Assembly (NCBI GenBank): GCA_030652255.1
Contig: JAUSAZ010000182.1
Location: 1 to 53,520, forward strand
From: Myxococcales bacterium
GTDB lineage: Bacteria > Myxococcota_A > Polyangia > Polyangiales > Ga0077539
Reading direction: 5' to 3'
DNA: 53,520 bases
This document shows, one piece after another, positions 1-9,906 of the stretch (position 1 is the stretch's first letter; every line of letters begins with the position of its first letter). Made by a program: the position numbers and the translations under genes. Below the pieces are notes generated by a model that did no database searches, was not told the origin of the DNA, and saw nothing but the letters and a program-made list of their open reading frames with translations.

Positions 1-319
1 AGGGGCTGATGGTGTCAGGCGCTCGAAGCACTCACCTCGTGTCGGAGACCGGCATCGCTCCCAATGCCCCTCTCACGAGACCAAAGCAGGGAGCGCCGCC
101 AGAACCTAAACCCCTTGCGACCCTTGCGACCCTTGCGGTTCCTCTTCCCCGACGCAGGCGTAGCGGTCCCCCCCAACGAGCGCGGAGACACCGGGCGAGT
201 GCTCCCCTCGGAGGGCGAGGCCGGTGATTGCAGGCGCGGGCGGGCGCTCTACTCAACCCGTCATATCCCCTGCGACACGTTACTAGCGGTTTCCACGCAG
301 GAGGTTCGCCACCAGGAGC
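1..319. other. non-coding stretch at window start
   Basis: I see no convincing gene here; the long open frames lack family motifs and are GC-driven shadows. The only structure I noticed is three consecutive copies of a 9-bp unit (CCCTTGCGA, last copy ending in G) at 112-138. Its left end is cut by the window, so a gene could end just outside. Confidence 0.5.
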
Positions 320-710
320 TCAGCGCTCATACAGCAGCACCCCTTCGCGCGCGGCGTCGAAGGCGCAGGGTGTTGGGCGTCGAGCGGTCGTCCCGGAAGT
401 CGGCCGCCCGGCACGCGATCACGTCGGCGCTCACCCCCGGAGGCCCGCTGCAGTCGCCAGCCCACCAGCGGGTCGAGCTCCCCGTCCGGCATCTCGTCCG
501 GAACCACCACGAACAGATCCCAGTCGCTCGTCGGCCCAGGCGTCGCCGCGCGCGCGGCTCCCGAAGAGCCCTGATCTGCTCCGGGCGCCACCTCGCGTGG
601 ATGCGGGTCAACAACACCTCCAGCGGTCGCAGGTCGATCGCCCGCCGCCGACCGTCGCACGGGTCGGCGGGGGTTTGGCCGCCGCTCGTCGCTCGATCGG
701 TGGTCTCCAT
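320..710 (-). pseudogene. degraded minimal nucleotidyltransferase (MNT-like)
   Basis: Reading the minus strand from the ATG at 710 gives a nucleotidyltransferase-like protein of about 130 residues, but only by changing frame four times. In order the recognisable pieces are an N-terminal helix ending WRPEQIR, then LFGSRARGDA, then SDWDLFVVVPDEMPDG, then VSADVIACRAADFRDDR, then AFDAAREGVLLYER and a TGA at 320-322. GSRARGD and SDWDL are the GS and metal-binding D-x-D motifs of the Pol beta-like minimal nucleotidyltransferase family, often the antitoxin half of MNT/HEPN pairs. Each shift behaves as one extra base (near 569, 538, 450 and 362). Neighbouring genes are intact, so I favour real decay over sequencing error. 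No HEPN partner is visible. Confidence 0.7.
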
Positions 711-861
711 CACGAGAGAATCCTACCACCGCCGTTCCTCCCCGATCAGCCCGCGCCGGGCCCCCGGTGTGGGCGCGGGTGGGCCTGTTGTGACCGGTGC
801 AACCGCGGGCGCGGCCGTGGTACACGGCTCGTCCCTGTTTTCTGCGGGCGCGAGGAGTGCG

Positions 862-1950
862 ATGAGCGAGATCTACACGGTGATCATGGCGGGCGGCTCG
901 GGCACCCGCTTCTGGCCCTCGTCGCGGCGGCTGAAGCCCAAGCAGTTCCTCCCGCTGGGCGACGGCGTCACGCCGCTGCTCACCGCCACGGTCAAGCGCG
1001 TCGCGCCGCTGTCGCCGCCCGAGCGCGTGCTCATCGTCACCCGCGCCGACCTCGCCGAGGTCACCCACGAGGCGTGCCCCGAGGTGCCCCCGGCCAACAT
1101 CCTGCTCGAGCCCGTCGGGCGCAACACCGCGCCCTGCGTCGCCTGGGCCACCGCGGTCATCCAGCGCCGCGACCCCAACGCCGTCGTGGTGGTGCTCGCC
1201 GCCGACGCGCACATCAGCGACGAGCCCGCCTTCCTGGCCGCCCTGCGCCTCGCCGCGGAGGCCGCGGGCACCGGCGCCATCGTCACCCTCGGCATCACCC
1301 CCACGCGCCCGGAGACGGGCTACGGGTACCTCCACGTGGGCGAAGGCTTCGAGGGCGCGCCGGAGGGCGTGCGCGTGGTGCGGGCCTTCGTCGAGAAGCC
1401 CGACGCCGAGCGGGCGCAGCAGTACCTCCTCGGGGGCGAGCACCTCTGGAACGCCGGGATCTTCGTGTTCCGCGCCGACGTGATGGCGCGCGCGGTGCGG
1501 GCCCACCTGCCCACGGTGGCCGACGCGACGGCGGCCTTCGACCAGGCCGCCGGGCTGGGGGTCGTCGAGGAGGTGCGCGAGGTCAACGCCCGCTACCCCG
1601 GGCTGCCCAACGTCTCCCTCGACTATGGGGTGATGGAGAACGAGCGGGCCATCGCGGTGGTGCCCGTGAGCTGCGGCTGGAGCGACGTGGGCAGCTGGCA
1701 GGCGGCCTGGGAGCTCGGGCTCAAGGACGGCGCGGGCAACGTGCTGGCGGGGGTCGAGGGCACCGTGGTCGACGCGCGCGGCAACGTGGTGGTGGCGCCG
1801 CCAGGCAAGGTGGTCGCGCTGGTGGGCGTGAGCGACCTGGTGGTGGTCGACACCGGCGACGTGCTCCTGGTGATGAGCCGCGAGCGCGCGCAGGACGTGA
1901 AGAAGGCCGTGGACGCGCTCTCCGAGGCGCGGCGCCACGACGTGCTCTGA
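862..1950 (+). CDS. manC: mannose-1-phosphate guanylyltransferase
   Basis: This enzyme makes GDP-mannose from mannose-1-phosphate and GTP, for surface polysaccharide and glycan synthesis in the cytoplasm. The protein is 362 aa. The nucleotide-binding signature MAGGSGTRFWPSS lies at residues 9-21, followed by KPKQFLPL at 25-32, and later EPVGRNTAPC, ETGYGYLHVGE, VEKPDAERA and LWNAGIFVFRADV, all in the order typical of the family. The length fits the single-domain type that lacks the C-terminal phosphomannose isomerase cupin domain. I start at the ATG at 862 because the long upstream extension is not protein-like. It is 26 bp upstream of the phosphomannomutase gene on the same strand, so the two consecutive pathway steps are probably co-transcribed. 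Confidence 0.93.
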   Translation: MSEIYTVIMAGGSGTRFWPSSRRLKPKQFLPLGDGVTPLLTATVKRVAPLSPPERVLIVTRADLAEVTHEACPEVPPANILLEPVGRNTAPCVAWATAVIQRRDPNAVVVVLAADAHISDEPAFLAALRLAAEAAGTGAIVTLGITPTRPETGYGYLHVGEGFEGAPEGVRVVRAFVEKPDAERAQQYLLGGEHLWNAGIFVFRADVMARAVRAHLPTVADATAAFDQAAGLGVVEEVREVNARYPGLPNVSLDYGVMENERAIAVVPVSCGWSDVGSWQAAWELGLKDGAGNVLAGVEGTVVDARGNVVVAPPGKVVALVGVSDLVVVDTGDVLLVMSRERAQDVKKAVDALSEARRHDVL

Positions 1951-1976
1951 CCGAAGGACGAGAGGCACCCAGCGCC

Positions 1977-3335
1977 ATGAACCCGCAGATCTTCCGCGAG
2001 TACGACGTCCGTGGAAACGCCGAGCGCGACCTGCCCGACGAGGTCGCCCGCGACCTGGGCCGCGCCCTCGGCAGCGTCATGGCCGAGCGCGGCAAGCGGC
2101 GCATCATGGTGGGCCGCGACTGCCGCGTCTCCTCGCAGCGCCTGCGCGACGCCCTCATCGAGGGCCTGCTGGAGACGGGCCGCCACGTGGTGAAGACCGA
2201 GGTGGGCCCCACGCCGCTGCTCTACTTCGCCGTGCACCACCTCGACGCCGACGGGGGCGTGATGGTCACCGGCAGCCACAACCCCCCGGAGGACAACGGG
2301 TTCAAGATCCTGGTGGGCAGGGACACCCTCCACGGCGACGAGATCAGGGCGCTGCGCGAGCGCATCGAGCGGCGCGACTTCCTGCGCGCCCCGGGCGGGC
2401 ACGTGGAGTCCACCGAGGTGGGCCCGCGCTACGTGGCGTGGATGAAGGGCAACATCCGGCTCGCCCGCACGGACATCAAGGTCGTGGTCGACGCGGGCAA
2501 CGGCGCTGGCGGCCCGCTGGCGCTGGCCTGCATGCACGCGCTCGGGCTCAACCCCGAGGCCCTCTACTGCGACATGGACGGGCGATTCCCCAACCACCAC
2601 CCCGACCCGACGCTGCCCGAGAACGTCGCCGAGCTCATCGAGCGGGTGCACGACTCGCACGCCGAGGTGGGCATCGCCTACGACGGCGACGCCGACCGCC
2701 TCGGCGCCGTCGACCCCACCGGGGAGATCATCTGGGGCGACCGGCTCATGGTGATCTTCGGCCGCGCGGTGCTGGCGCGCCACCCGGGCGCGGCCATCCT
2801 CGGTGAGGTGAAGTGCTCGCAGACCCTCTACGACGACCTCGCGAAGCACGGCGGCCGGCCGGTCATGTGGAAGACCGGGCACTCGCTCATCAAGTCGAAG
2901 ATGAAGGAGGAGCAGGCGCTGCTGGCGGGCGAGATGTCCGGGCACGTGTTCTTCGCCGACCGGTACTTCGGCTACGACGACGCCATCTACGCGTCGCTGC
3001 GGCTGCTGGAGATCATCGCGGCCTCGAAGGTCGACCTCGCGGACATGCTCGCCGACCTCCCGAAGACCTTCGCCACGCCGGAGATCAGGGTGCCGATGCC
3101 CGACGAGGTGAAGTTCCGCGTCGTGGCGCGGGTGCTCGAACATTACAAGTCCAGGTATCCCGTGAGCGAGGTCGACGGCGCGCGGATCAACTTCGGCGAT
3201 GGCTGGGGCCTCGTGCGGGCATCCAACACGCAGGCCGTGCTGGTGCTCCGCTTCGAGGCGCAGTCCGAGGCGAGGCGCGACGCGATGCGGGCAGAGGTCG
3301 AGGCCGTGGTGCGCGAAGCGCGCGATCAGGGGTGA
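1977..3335 (+). CDS. manB: phosphomannomutase/phosphoglucomutase
   Basis: This alpha-D-phosphohexomutase interconverts mannose-6-phosphate and mannose-1-phosphate (and probably the glucose forms), supplying the upstream guanylyltransferase. The protein is 452 aa, the usual length of AlgC/ManB enzymes. Visible motifs are the N-terminal FREYDVRG, the phosphoserine loop TGSHNPPEDNG with Ser100, the magnesium loop DGDADR at 236-241, the sugar-specificity loop GEMSGH at 318-323 and a C-terminal phosphate-binding region around VRASNTQAVLVLRFEA. It lies between manC and a ROK glucokinase, close on both sides, so a sugar-phosphate operon is likely. Whether mannose or glucose is preferred cannot be read from the sequence; the GEMSGH loop is shared by the dual-specificity enzymes. 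Confidence 0.92.
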   Translation: MNPQIFREYDVRGNAERDLPDEVARDLGRALGSVMAERGKRRIMVGRDCRVSSQRLRDALIEGLLETGRHVVKTEVGPTPLLYFAVHHLDADGGVMVTGSHNPPEDNGFKILVGRDTLHGDEIRALRERIERRDFLRAPGGHVESTEVGPRYVAWMKGNIRLARTDIKVVVDAGNGAGGPLALACMHALGLNPEALYCDMDGRFPNHHPDPTLPENVAELIERVHDSHAEVGIAYDGDADRLGAVDPTGEIIWGDRLMVIFGRAVLARHPGAAILGEVKCSQTLYDDLAKHGGRPVMWKTGHSLIKSKMKEEQALLAGEMSGHVFFADRYFGYDDAIYASLRLLEIIAASKVDLADMLADLPKTFATPEIRVPMPDEVKFRVVARVLEHYKSRYPVSEVDGARINFGDGWGLVRASNTQAVLVLRFEAQSEARRDAMRAEVEAVVREARDQG

Positions 3336-3339
3336 CACA

Positions 3340-4284
3340 TTGACGAAGCGGGTTGTCGGCATCGACCTCGGGGGCACCGGGCTGCGCATGGGGGTGGTGT
3401 CCGAAGGCGGCGCCGTCGAGGGGCTGCAGTCGCTGACGCACGGGGGCTTCTCGCACCCGATGGACGCGGTCGAGCGCCTCGCGCGCATGGTGGAAGACGC
3501 CGCGGCGCAGGGCGGCCCCATCGACGCCGTGGGCGTCGGCGTGGCGGCGTGGGTGGAGCGCGACACGGGCTTCGTCACCCGCGCGCCCAACCTGGGGTGG
3601 ATCGACGTCCCCTTCGGCGAGCTGCTGCGCCGGCGGCTGAAGCTCCCGGTGGTGGTGCACAACGACCTCAAGGCCATCGCCTGGGGGGAGTACCGCTTCG
3701 GCGCGGGCGTCGGGGCGCGCACGCTGCTGGTGATCTTCGTGGGCACCGGCGTCGGCGCCGCGGTCATCGCCGAGGGCAACCTCCTGGTGGGGGCGCGGGG
3801 CTTCGGCGGCGAGATCGGGCACATCAAGGTCGGCCCGGACGACGGCCCGCTCTGCGGCTGCGGCCGGCGCGGGTGCCTGGAGGCCTACGTGGGCGGCCAC
3901 GCGCTGTCGCTCAAGGCCCGGCAGAGCATCGCCGAGGGGCGCATCTCCCTGGTGCGCCCGGACTCCGAGCTGCGCGAGCTCACCGCGGCGGACCTCGAGG
4001 AGCTGTCCAACCGCGGCGACGCCGAGGCCCAGGCCCTGCTGGAGGGCGGCGGGATGCAGCTCGGGCGGGTGCTCGGCTCGATGGTCACCTTCCTCAACCC
4101 CGACACCGTGCTGATGGGCGGCGGGGTGTGGGACTCCAGCGACGTCATCAAGGACGCCGTGCGCATCGGGCTCGACCTGAGCAGCCACCCCGACCTGCGG
4201 AAGTCCGTGCGCATCGTGGAGGGTCGCCTCGGGTCGCGCGCCGGGGTCATCGGCGCAGCCGACCTCGCCCGTCGCAACCTGTGA
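3340..4284 (+). CDS. glk: ROK-family glucokinase
   Basis: This kinase phosphorylates glucose (or a related hexose) to the 6-phosphate with ATP. The protein is 314 aa. It shows the ATP-binding IDLGGTGLRMG at 8-18, the sugar-site sequence NDLKAIAWGE at 108-117, GTGVGAAVI at 136-144, the ROK motif GEIGHI at 158-163 and the zinc site CGCGRRGCLEAYVGG with Cys172, Cys174 and Cys179. The start is a TTG at 3340, 4 bp after the manB stop; no ATG lies at the right place, and this TTG gives MTKRVVGIDLGG, the expected N-terminus. The close spacing makes it the third gene of the manC-manB operon. Specificity for glucose rather than another sugar is inferred from overall resemblance to ROK glucokinases. 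Confidence 0.88.
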   Translation: MTKRVVGIDLGGTGLRMGVVSEGGAVEGLQSLTHGGFSHPMDAVERLARMVEDAAAQGGPIDAVGVGVAAWVERDTGFVTRAPNLGWIDVPFGELLRRRLKLPVVVHNDLKAIAWGEYRFGAGVGARTLLVIFVGTGVGAAVIAEGNLLVGARGFGGEIGHIKVGPDDGPLCGCGRRGCLEAYVGGHALSLKARQSIAEGRISLVRPDSELRELTAADLEELSNRGDAEAQALLEGGGMQLGRVLGSMVTFLNPDTVLMGGGVWDSSDVIKDAVRIGLDLSSHPDLRKSVRIVEGRLGSRAGVIGAADLARRNL

Positions 4285-4372
4285 CTCTCATGGGCGCAAT
4301 TGACGCGTTGCATCCCTGAAAGATCATGGGGGTCGCGGGAGGCACAATCCCCTGTGATCACCGCGCAGGGGA

Positions 4373-4456
4373 TCCTGGCACGAACCCTGCGATGTATATC
4401 CCCGAGCGGCGGCACCGGCGTCTCCCCCCAACGCCAACGGTGACCGCCGCTAAGTA
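4373..4456. repeat. direct repeat copy 1 with bulged hairpin
   Basis: This 84-bp block is identical to 4676-4759. Inside it 4406-4421 pairs with 4431-4450 around a C-rich loop; the right arm carries an AA bulge and a single A bulge. It is either a structured 3' untranslated or non-coding RNA element or a REP-like intergenic repeat. Confidence 0.85.
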
Positions 4457-4675
4457 TTCCTACAGGGTCGATGGTCCAGAGTGGCCACCGGCCTTGAGGT
4501 CTTTGTCGCGTCATCGCGAGATGGTGTGGATTGAATGCCATCCCATTGCGGTCGGATGGGCTGTTCAGGTGGTGCGACAACGTGTCGCTGTCACACGCGA
4601 AAGACATGTCCTTGCAACGCTGAAAGGATCTGACGACGTCGGCGCGAACAAAGACTTGGATTCTCGGACAGCGCG

Positions 4676-4759
4676 TCCTGGCACGAACCCTGCGATGTAT
4701 ATCCCCGAGCGGCGGCACCGGCGTCTCCCCCCAACGCCAACGGTGACCGCCGCTAAGTA
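4676..4759. repeat. direct repeat copy 2 with bulged hairpin
   Basis: This is the second identical 84-bp copy, offset by 303 bp from the first, with the hairpin at 4709-4753. It lies just downstream of the stop of the minus-strand FAD oxidase gene, so it would be transcribed as the 3' end of that message. Confidence 0.85.
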
Positions 4760-4817
4760 ATTCAGCAGGGTCGATGGTCCAGAGTGGCCAATCGGCCCTG
4801 CAGGTCTTTCTGGTGGG

Positions 4818-6323
4818 TCAGCGATCGCCGAGGGTGTGCGTCGGGTCGAGGGCGTCGCGCAGGCGGGCCATCACGGCGTCGTGGTCGTCGTTGCCCGGGG
4901 GCAGCGCGTCGAGGGGCGGCGTTCCGAGGCGGTAGGGCAGGCACCCGAGGCGGGTGAAGGCCTCGCGCAGGGCGGCGTGGCAGGCGAGGCCGGCGGCGTC
5001 GCGGCCGGGGAGGTGTCGGTCCCAGAGGATCAACGGGGCCAGGTGCAGGGCCCTGGGCTGCTGGGCCATGACGGCGATGAGGGCGTCGAAGCCGTGGGCG
5101 GCCATGACGGTTTCGATGGCGCGCATGGCGGCCAGGACGGCCGCGCCCTCGAAGGGGACCGCGGCGCAGGACCAGAGCACGCCGCAGCCGTCGCGGTCGG
5201 GGTCGAGGCCCGTCGCGGGCGAGGCGGGCTGGTGCCAGTAGACGCTGCGCACGCTCTCCTCGTGCGGAATGCCCTGGAGGAAGCAGAACGCGGGCTCCTG
5301 CTCCAGGAGCAGCTCGTGGCCGCTGTGGGGCTCGCCGGTGCGTTCTTCGATGTTCCAGGCGTCGACCGCGGGGCCCAGCACCTCGACGAGGCGCTCGCGG
5401 TGGGCGCGGCCCTGGAGCGCGGTCATGCCCGCCAGGGCGGTGAGGCCATACCAGCGGTGGGTGAGCCCGCGCTGCGCCAGCTGCCTCGGGACGTCGCCCC
5501 GGCGCTCGAGGGTGGAGAGCACGCGGGTGTGGTTCCAGAGGCCGATGGGCCAGCGGAGGGTGCCTTCGAGCATGAGGGCGCGGAGGGCGTCGACGAGGCC
5601 GGGTAGGCCCTCGTCCGTGGCGGCGGAGAAGCGCACCGCCTGGAGCGAGCGGGGCAGCGGGCTCAGCCAGAGCGTGAGCCGGGTGACCACGCCGAGGGAG
5701 GACTGCGAGAAGAGCCCGTCGAGGGTGGGGCCCACCCCGTGGCGGTGCAGCGGGCGGAGGGGGGTGTGCGCAAAGCGGCCATACCCGGTGCGCAGCGTCT
5801 CACCCGTGGAGAGCGCCACCTCCAGGTCGCAGACGTGCGACCAGCGGTCGCCGAGGGGGCCCGCGCCGTCGCCGCGGGCGAGGGCGTTGGCGAGCACGCT
5901 GGCGTGCGGCGAGCCGCCGATGGTGTTGACGAACAACCGCGAGCGGCGCGCGCGAAGGAAGGCGTAGAGCTGCGCGAAGGTGACCCCGGGCTCGACGGTG
6001 ACCCAGGCCATGGACTCGTCGAAGTCCACGATGGCGTCGAGGCGCCCGAGGTCGAGCACGACCGCGCCGTCGTCGGGCGGGACGCGCGAGCCGAGGCCCC
6101 AGTTGCAGCCGCGGGAGATGGGGTGGAGGCGCAGCCCGTGGCGGGCGGCGATGGCGAGGCAGGCGCGCACCCCGGCGGCGTCGGCGGGGCGCAGGAGGCC
6201 GGCGGCGCGCTGCGGGGCGGGGAAGGTCGAGCGGTGGAGGGCGTCGAGGGACGCGGGGTCGTCGGTGGCGTGGTCGGGTCCGAGCGCGGCGCGCCATGCG
6301 GTGAGGGCGGCGGCGAGGGACAT
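4818..6323 (-). CDS. FAD-binding oxidase, VAO/PCMH family
   Basis: The 501-aa protein resembles 4-cresol dehydrogenase / vanillyl-alcohol oxidase type flavoproteins. After an N-terminal helix comes the PP-loop region SRGCNWGLGS, where this subfamily has SRG-NWGYGS, then VVLDLGRLDAIVDFD and VTVEPGVTFAQLYAFL, typical of the PCMH FAD-binding fold. The C-terminal end PYRLG...LDPTHTLGDR matches the usual closing segment in which a tyrosine and an LDP turn approach the flavin. The substrate is unknown; phenolic or other alcohol oxidation is the family norm. The gene is 17 bp downstream of a Cys-rich lipoprotein gene on the same strand, so the two may be co-transcribed, though their roles do not obviously connect. 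The ATG at 6323 gives the expected N-terminus. Confidence 0.82.
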   Translation of the reverse strand: MSLAAALTAWRAALGPDHATDDPASLDALHRSTFPAPQRAAGLLRPADAAGVRACLAIAARHGLRLHPISRGCNWGLGSRVPPDDGAVVLDLGRLDAIVDFDESMAWVTVEPGVTFAQLYAFLRARRSRLFVNTIGGSPHASVLANALARGDGAGPLGDRWSHVCDLEVALSTGETLRTGYGRFAHTPLRPLHRHGVGPTLDGLFSQSSLGVVTRLTLWLSPLPRSLQAVRFSAATDEGLPGLVDALRALMLEGTLRWPIGLWNHTRVLSTLERRGDVPRQLAQRGLTHRWYGLTALAGMTALQGRAHRERLVEVLGPAVDAWNIEERTGEPHSGHELLLEQEPAFCFLQGIPHEESVRSVYWHQPASPATGLDPDRDGCGVLWSCAAVPFEGAAVLAAMRAIETVMAAHGFDALIAVMAQQPRALHLAPLILWDRHLPGRDAAGLACHAALREAFTRLGCLPYRLGTPPLDALPPGNDDHDAVMARLRDALDPTHTLGDR

Positions 6324-6340
6324 CGCGGGGGGCGCTCAGC

Positions 6341-7939
<1,599 letters not shown>

Positions 7940-8066
7940 GGGGGTGACGGGCTCCAGAAGGCGACGTTGGGCAGCGGGGAGGCGGGTGGGGCGCGCGGAC
8001 TCTACGAGACGCCTCGCGGGGGACACAAGCGGCGCGCAAGACGCGGGTGATCCGGGGCGGCGGCGG

Positions 8067-8867
8067 TCAGGGCGTCGGGCGGCCCGTGAGGCAGAGGGCC
8101 TTGCCGGTGCTGGTGGCGCTCCACTCGTACGATCCGCCGCCGGGCACGGCGCGGGCGATGGCGAGCAGCTCGTCGGGGCTGTAGGCACGCAGCGCGGACA
8201 CGGTGCCGTCCCAGGCGAAGAGCGCCGGGATGGCCGGGACGACGTAGGTGAGCAGCGCGCGCGACCAGCGAAACGGCCGGACGAAGGGCACCGCGAGGAG
8301 CGAGGCGAGCCCGAGCGCGAGCAGGTTGGGCGCGGCCAGGAGTGGCAGGAGCGCGAGCGGGGCCTTGCGGATTACGGGCGAGGCGGCGACGTCGAAGAGC
8401 GCGAGGGGGGCGCGGTCGGCGACGGCGGCGGCGATGAGCCGTCGCACCTCGTCGGGGCGGAAGTGGTGGAGCGCGCCGTACATGGTGCGGACGCCGCGGA
8501 GGTCGGCGGGCGCGGCGAAGGCGTCGAGGGGGTGCTCGCGGTAGGTGACGCCGGGGTCGCCGAGGGCGCGCACCCGGGCGATGGCGGCGGCGTTGGGGTA
8601 GCGGTCGGAGAGGGTGAGCGAGAGCCCGTCGCGGCCCTGCGCGCGGAGGGTGGCGTGCATGGCGAGGGCGCCGCCGCCGCCGCCCGAGCAGAGGTCGACG
8701 AGGGCGCGCTCGCCGGTCGCGTCGAGCAGCGCGACGAGCTGCCCGGCGAGGGGGAGGTAGAAGCCGATGCGCGCGAAGGCGAGGTCGAGGAGGTCGGTGC
8801 CGCCGTCGCGGACGGGGGCGGGCACCCAGGGGAGGTCTTCGAACTCGAAGAGGTGAAGGCGCTTCAT
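8067..8867 (-). CDS. class I SAM-dependent methyltransferase-like protein
   Basis: The 266-aa protein has a Rossmann-type methyltransferase core. LVDLCSGGGGGALAMHATL is motif I (glycine-rich SAM loop), LSLTLSDRYPNAAA carries the acidic residue that ends strand 2, and VRTMYGALHHFRPDEVRRLI is the post-motif region with the HHF seen in ubiquinone/menaquinone-type methyltransferases. A hydrophobic stretch (about residues 170-215) rich in Leu and Ala suggests membrane association, which is unusual for a soluble methyltransferase. The start at 8867 (MKRLHLFEFED) is preferred to the longer in-frame extension, which would run into the divergent gene at 8962. Substrate unknown. Confidence 0.75.
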   Translation of the reverse strand: MKRLHLFEFEDLPWVPAPVRDGGTDLLDLAFARIGFYLPLAGQLVALLDATGERALVDLCSGGGGGALAMHATLRAQGRDGLSLTLSDRYPNAAAIARVRALGDPGVTYREHPLDAFAAPADLRGVRTMYGALHHFRPDEVRRLIAAAVADRAPLALFDVAASPVIRKAPLALLPLLAAPNLLALGLASLLAVPFVRPFRWSRALLTYVVPAIPALFAWDGTVSALRAYSPDELLAIARAVPGGGSYEWSATSTGKALCLTGRPTP

Positions 8868-8926
8868 GGGGGAGCGACGGTACCCGAGCCCGGGGGACGG
8901 CGCAGCGGCGGGGCGCCGTAGGGGCG

Positions 8927-8955
8927 TTGACGGGGGGAGCGGGCGGGGGTCGGAT
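8927..8955 (+). promoter_or_regulatory. candidate promoter shared by both paralogues
   Basis: TTGACG (8927-8932) and TCGGAT (8950-8955) are separated by 17 bp, and the same two boxes with the same spacing occur before the paralogue (10355-10383). The second box is a poor -10, and the start codon follows only 6 bp later, so a transcript would be nearly leaderless. Conservation may only reflect recent duplication. Confidence 0.3.
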
Positions 8956-8961
8956 GCGGGG

Positions 8962-9642
8962 ATGTCATTCCGCGACGATCGGGAAGCCGCGCACCGGAGG
9001 GCCGATGCGCTGGAGCAGGAGCTCAAGCGCACGCAGGCGGAGCTGGATCAGATGCGCGCGCCGAAGCGCCGCGGAGCCTACGGGGGCATGGTGGTCGCTG
9101 GGGGCGTCGTCGCCCTCGGCCTGCTGGGCGCGGTGTTCTGGACGTCGCAGCGCGGCGCGACGGCGGAGAGGAGTGCGCTGCTGGCGCGCGAGCAGGCGGC
9201 GCGGGAGGCCGAGATGCAAGCGGCGCGGATGGCGCAGGTAGAGGCCGAGCGGGCGCGTGCGGCGGCGGAGGCGGCGGAGCGGGCGCGCGCGGCGCAGCAG
9301 CCCTCCTTCGCGCGGGAGGTGGAGGGGGTGGGGCGGGTGACGGCGGCGCGCGGGCACGCGCCCGTGGCGGCGGGCGCGCGGTGCGTGATGCTGGTGCGAC
9401 CGGCGTGGGAGTCCACGGGGAACTGCCGCGTGGTGCTGCGCTGCGGGACGATCTGGCTCTACGGGTGGCACGCGAGGCGGTCGAACCTCACCTGCGAGGT
9501 GGAGGACGGTCGGCCGGTGGCCGCGCTCGACGAGAACGCGACCAACGACGGCGGCGACCCGCGGCTCAACTGGCGTGGCCGCCGCGTGGTGGTGAGCGAC
9601 CTCACCGAGGCGGGCGAGTGGAGCGTCGAGCTCGCGCTGTGA
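8962..9642 (+). CDS. coiled-coil single-pass membrane protein, paralogue A
   Basis: The 226-aa protein has no family I recognise. Residues 4-30 form a charged helix (REAAHRRADALEQELKRTQ), residues of about 41-57 are a transmembrane helix followed by a WTSQRG turn, and about 60-100 is an Ala/Arg/Glu coiled coil. The C-terminal domain from about residue 120 has four cysteines (ARCVMLV, GNCRVVLRCG, LTCEVEDG) and beta-strand spacing, and ends WSVELAL. It has a near-identical paralogue at 10390; the two differ mainly in a longer coiled coil in the second. The C-terminal domain would lie outside the cytoplasm if the N-terminus is inside, where its cysteines could form disulphides. Start is the ATG after GGATGCGGGG. 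Confidence 0.75.
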   Translation: MSFRDDREAAHRRADALEQELKRTQAELDQMRAPKRRGAYGGMVVAGGVVALGLLGAVFWTSQRGATAERSALLAREQAAREAEMQAARMAQVEAERARAAAEAAERARAAQQPSFAREVEGVGRVTAARGHAPVAAGARCVMLVRPAWESTGNCRVVLRCGTIWLYGWHARRSNLTCEVEDGRPVAALDENATNDGGDPRLNWRGRRVVVSDLTEAGEWSVELAL

Positions 9643-9693
9643 CGTGACCGGCGGCTCTTTCCCAGGGTGGTCCCTTCGCGCTATCTCCATCGC

Positions 9694-9906
9694 ATGGCGA
9701 AGATCAGCACCGCGCAGACCATCGAACTGGAGCTGCCCGCCGAAGCGGCTCGCTTCGCGCTGCCGGAGGGCGTCGATCGGCGCCTGCACGCGCTGCTCGA
9801 TCGGCAGGACCGCGGTGAGACGCTCACCGACGACGAGCGCGCCGAGGCGGAGGGGCTCGTCGAGCTGGCGGACCTCCTCTCGCTGGTGAAGCTGCGCGCG
9901 CGATGA
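9694..9906 (+). CDS. small protein partner of HNH nuclease
   Basis: This 70-aa protein overlaps the following HNH gene by 4 bp (ATGA), implying translational coupling. Its C-terminal half, LLDRQDRGETLTDDERAEAE followed by GLVELADLLSLVKLRA, closely resembles small proteins that I recall preceding the same type of HNH gene in cyanobacteria, so the pair looks like a conserved two-gene module. The N-terminus (IELELPAEAARFALPEG) resembles the short strand-helix beginning of antitoxin-like DNA-binding proteins. A role as an antitoxin or specificity subunit is only a guess. The ATG at 9694 is preferred to an upstream in-frame start because it gives MAKISTAQTIELELP. Confidence 0.75.
   Translation: MAKISTAQTIELELPAEAARFALPEGVDRRLHALLDRQDRGETLTDDERAEAEGLVELADLLSLVKLRAR

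Larger units (their letters stand above)
4285..4817. repeat. non-coding region carrying two direct repeats at 303-bp pitch
   Basis: This 533-bp stretch between convergent genes holds no credible ORF. It has two direct copies of a repeat: 84 bp are identical (4373-4456 and 4676-4759). A further stretch is about 85-90 percent similar on the right, containing GGGTCGATGGTCCAGAGTGG, and shorter similarity lies on the left around CTGAAAG-ATC at the same spacing (about 4316 and 4620). The full unit therefore looks about 200 bp long with a diverged interior. Each identical block folds into a bulged GC-rich hairpin (4406-4450 and 4709-4753). The second copy stops just before the end of the FAD oxidase gene. 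No transposase or terminal inverted repeats are seen. Confidence 0.85.
8912..9653. repeat. segmental duplication copy 1 (gene plus upstream region)
   Basis: The 50 bp upstream of the coding start, the first 110 bp of the gene and the C-terminal half are near-identical to 10339-11160. The copies differ by in-frame insertions in the central Ala-rich region. The two flank an HNH nuclease cassette. Confidence 0.85.

Noticed and set aside
112..138. Three copies of a 9-bp CCCTTGCGA unit
   Set aside because: Too short and isolated to call a CRISPR-like array or operator; no second cluster is seen.
4326..4760. 144-aa frame across the repeat region
   Set aside because: The peptide is just the repeat sequence translated twice with no family likeness or ribosome site.
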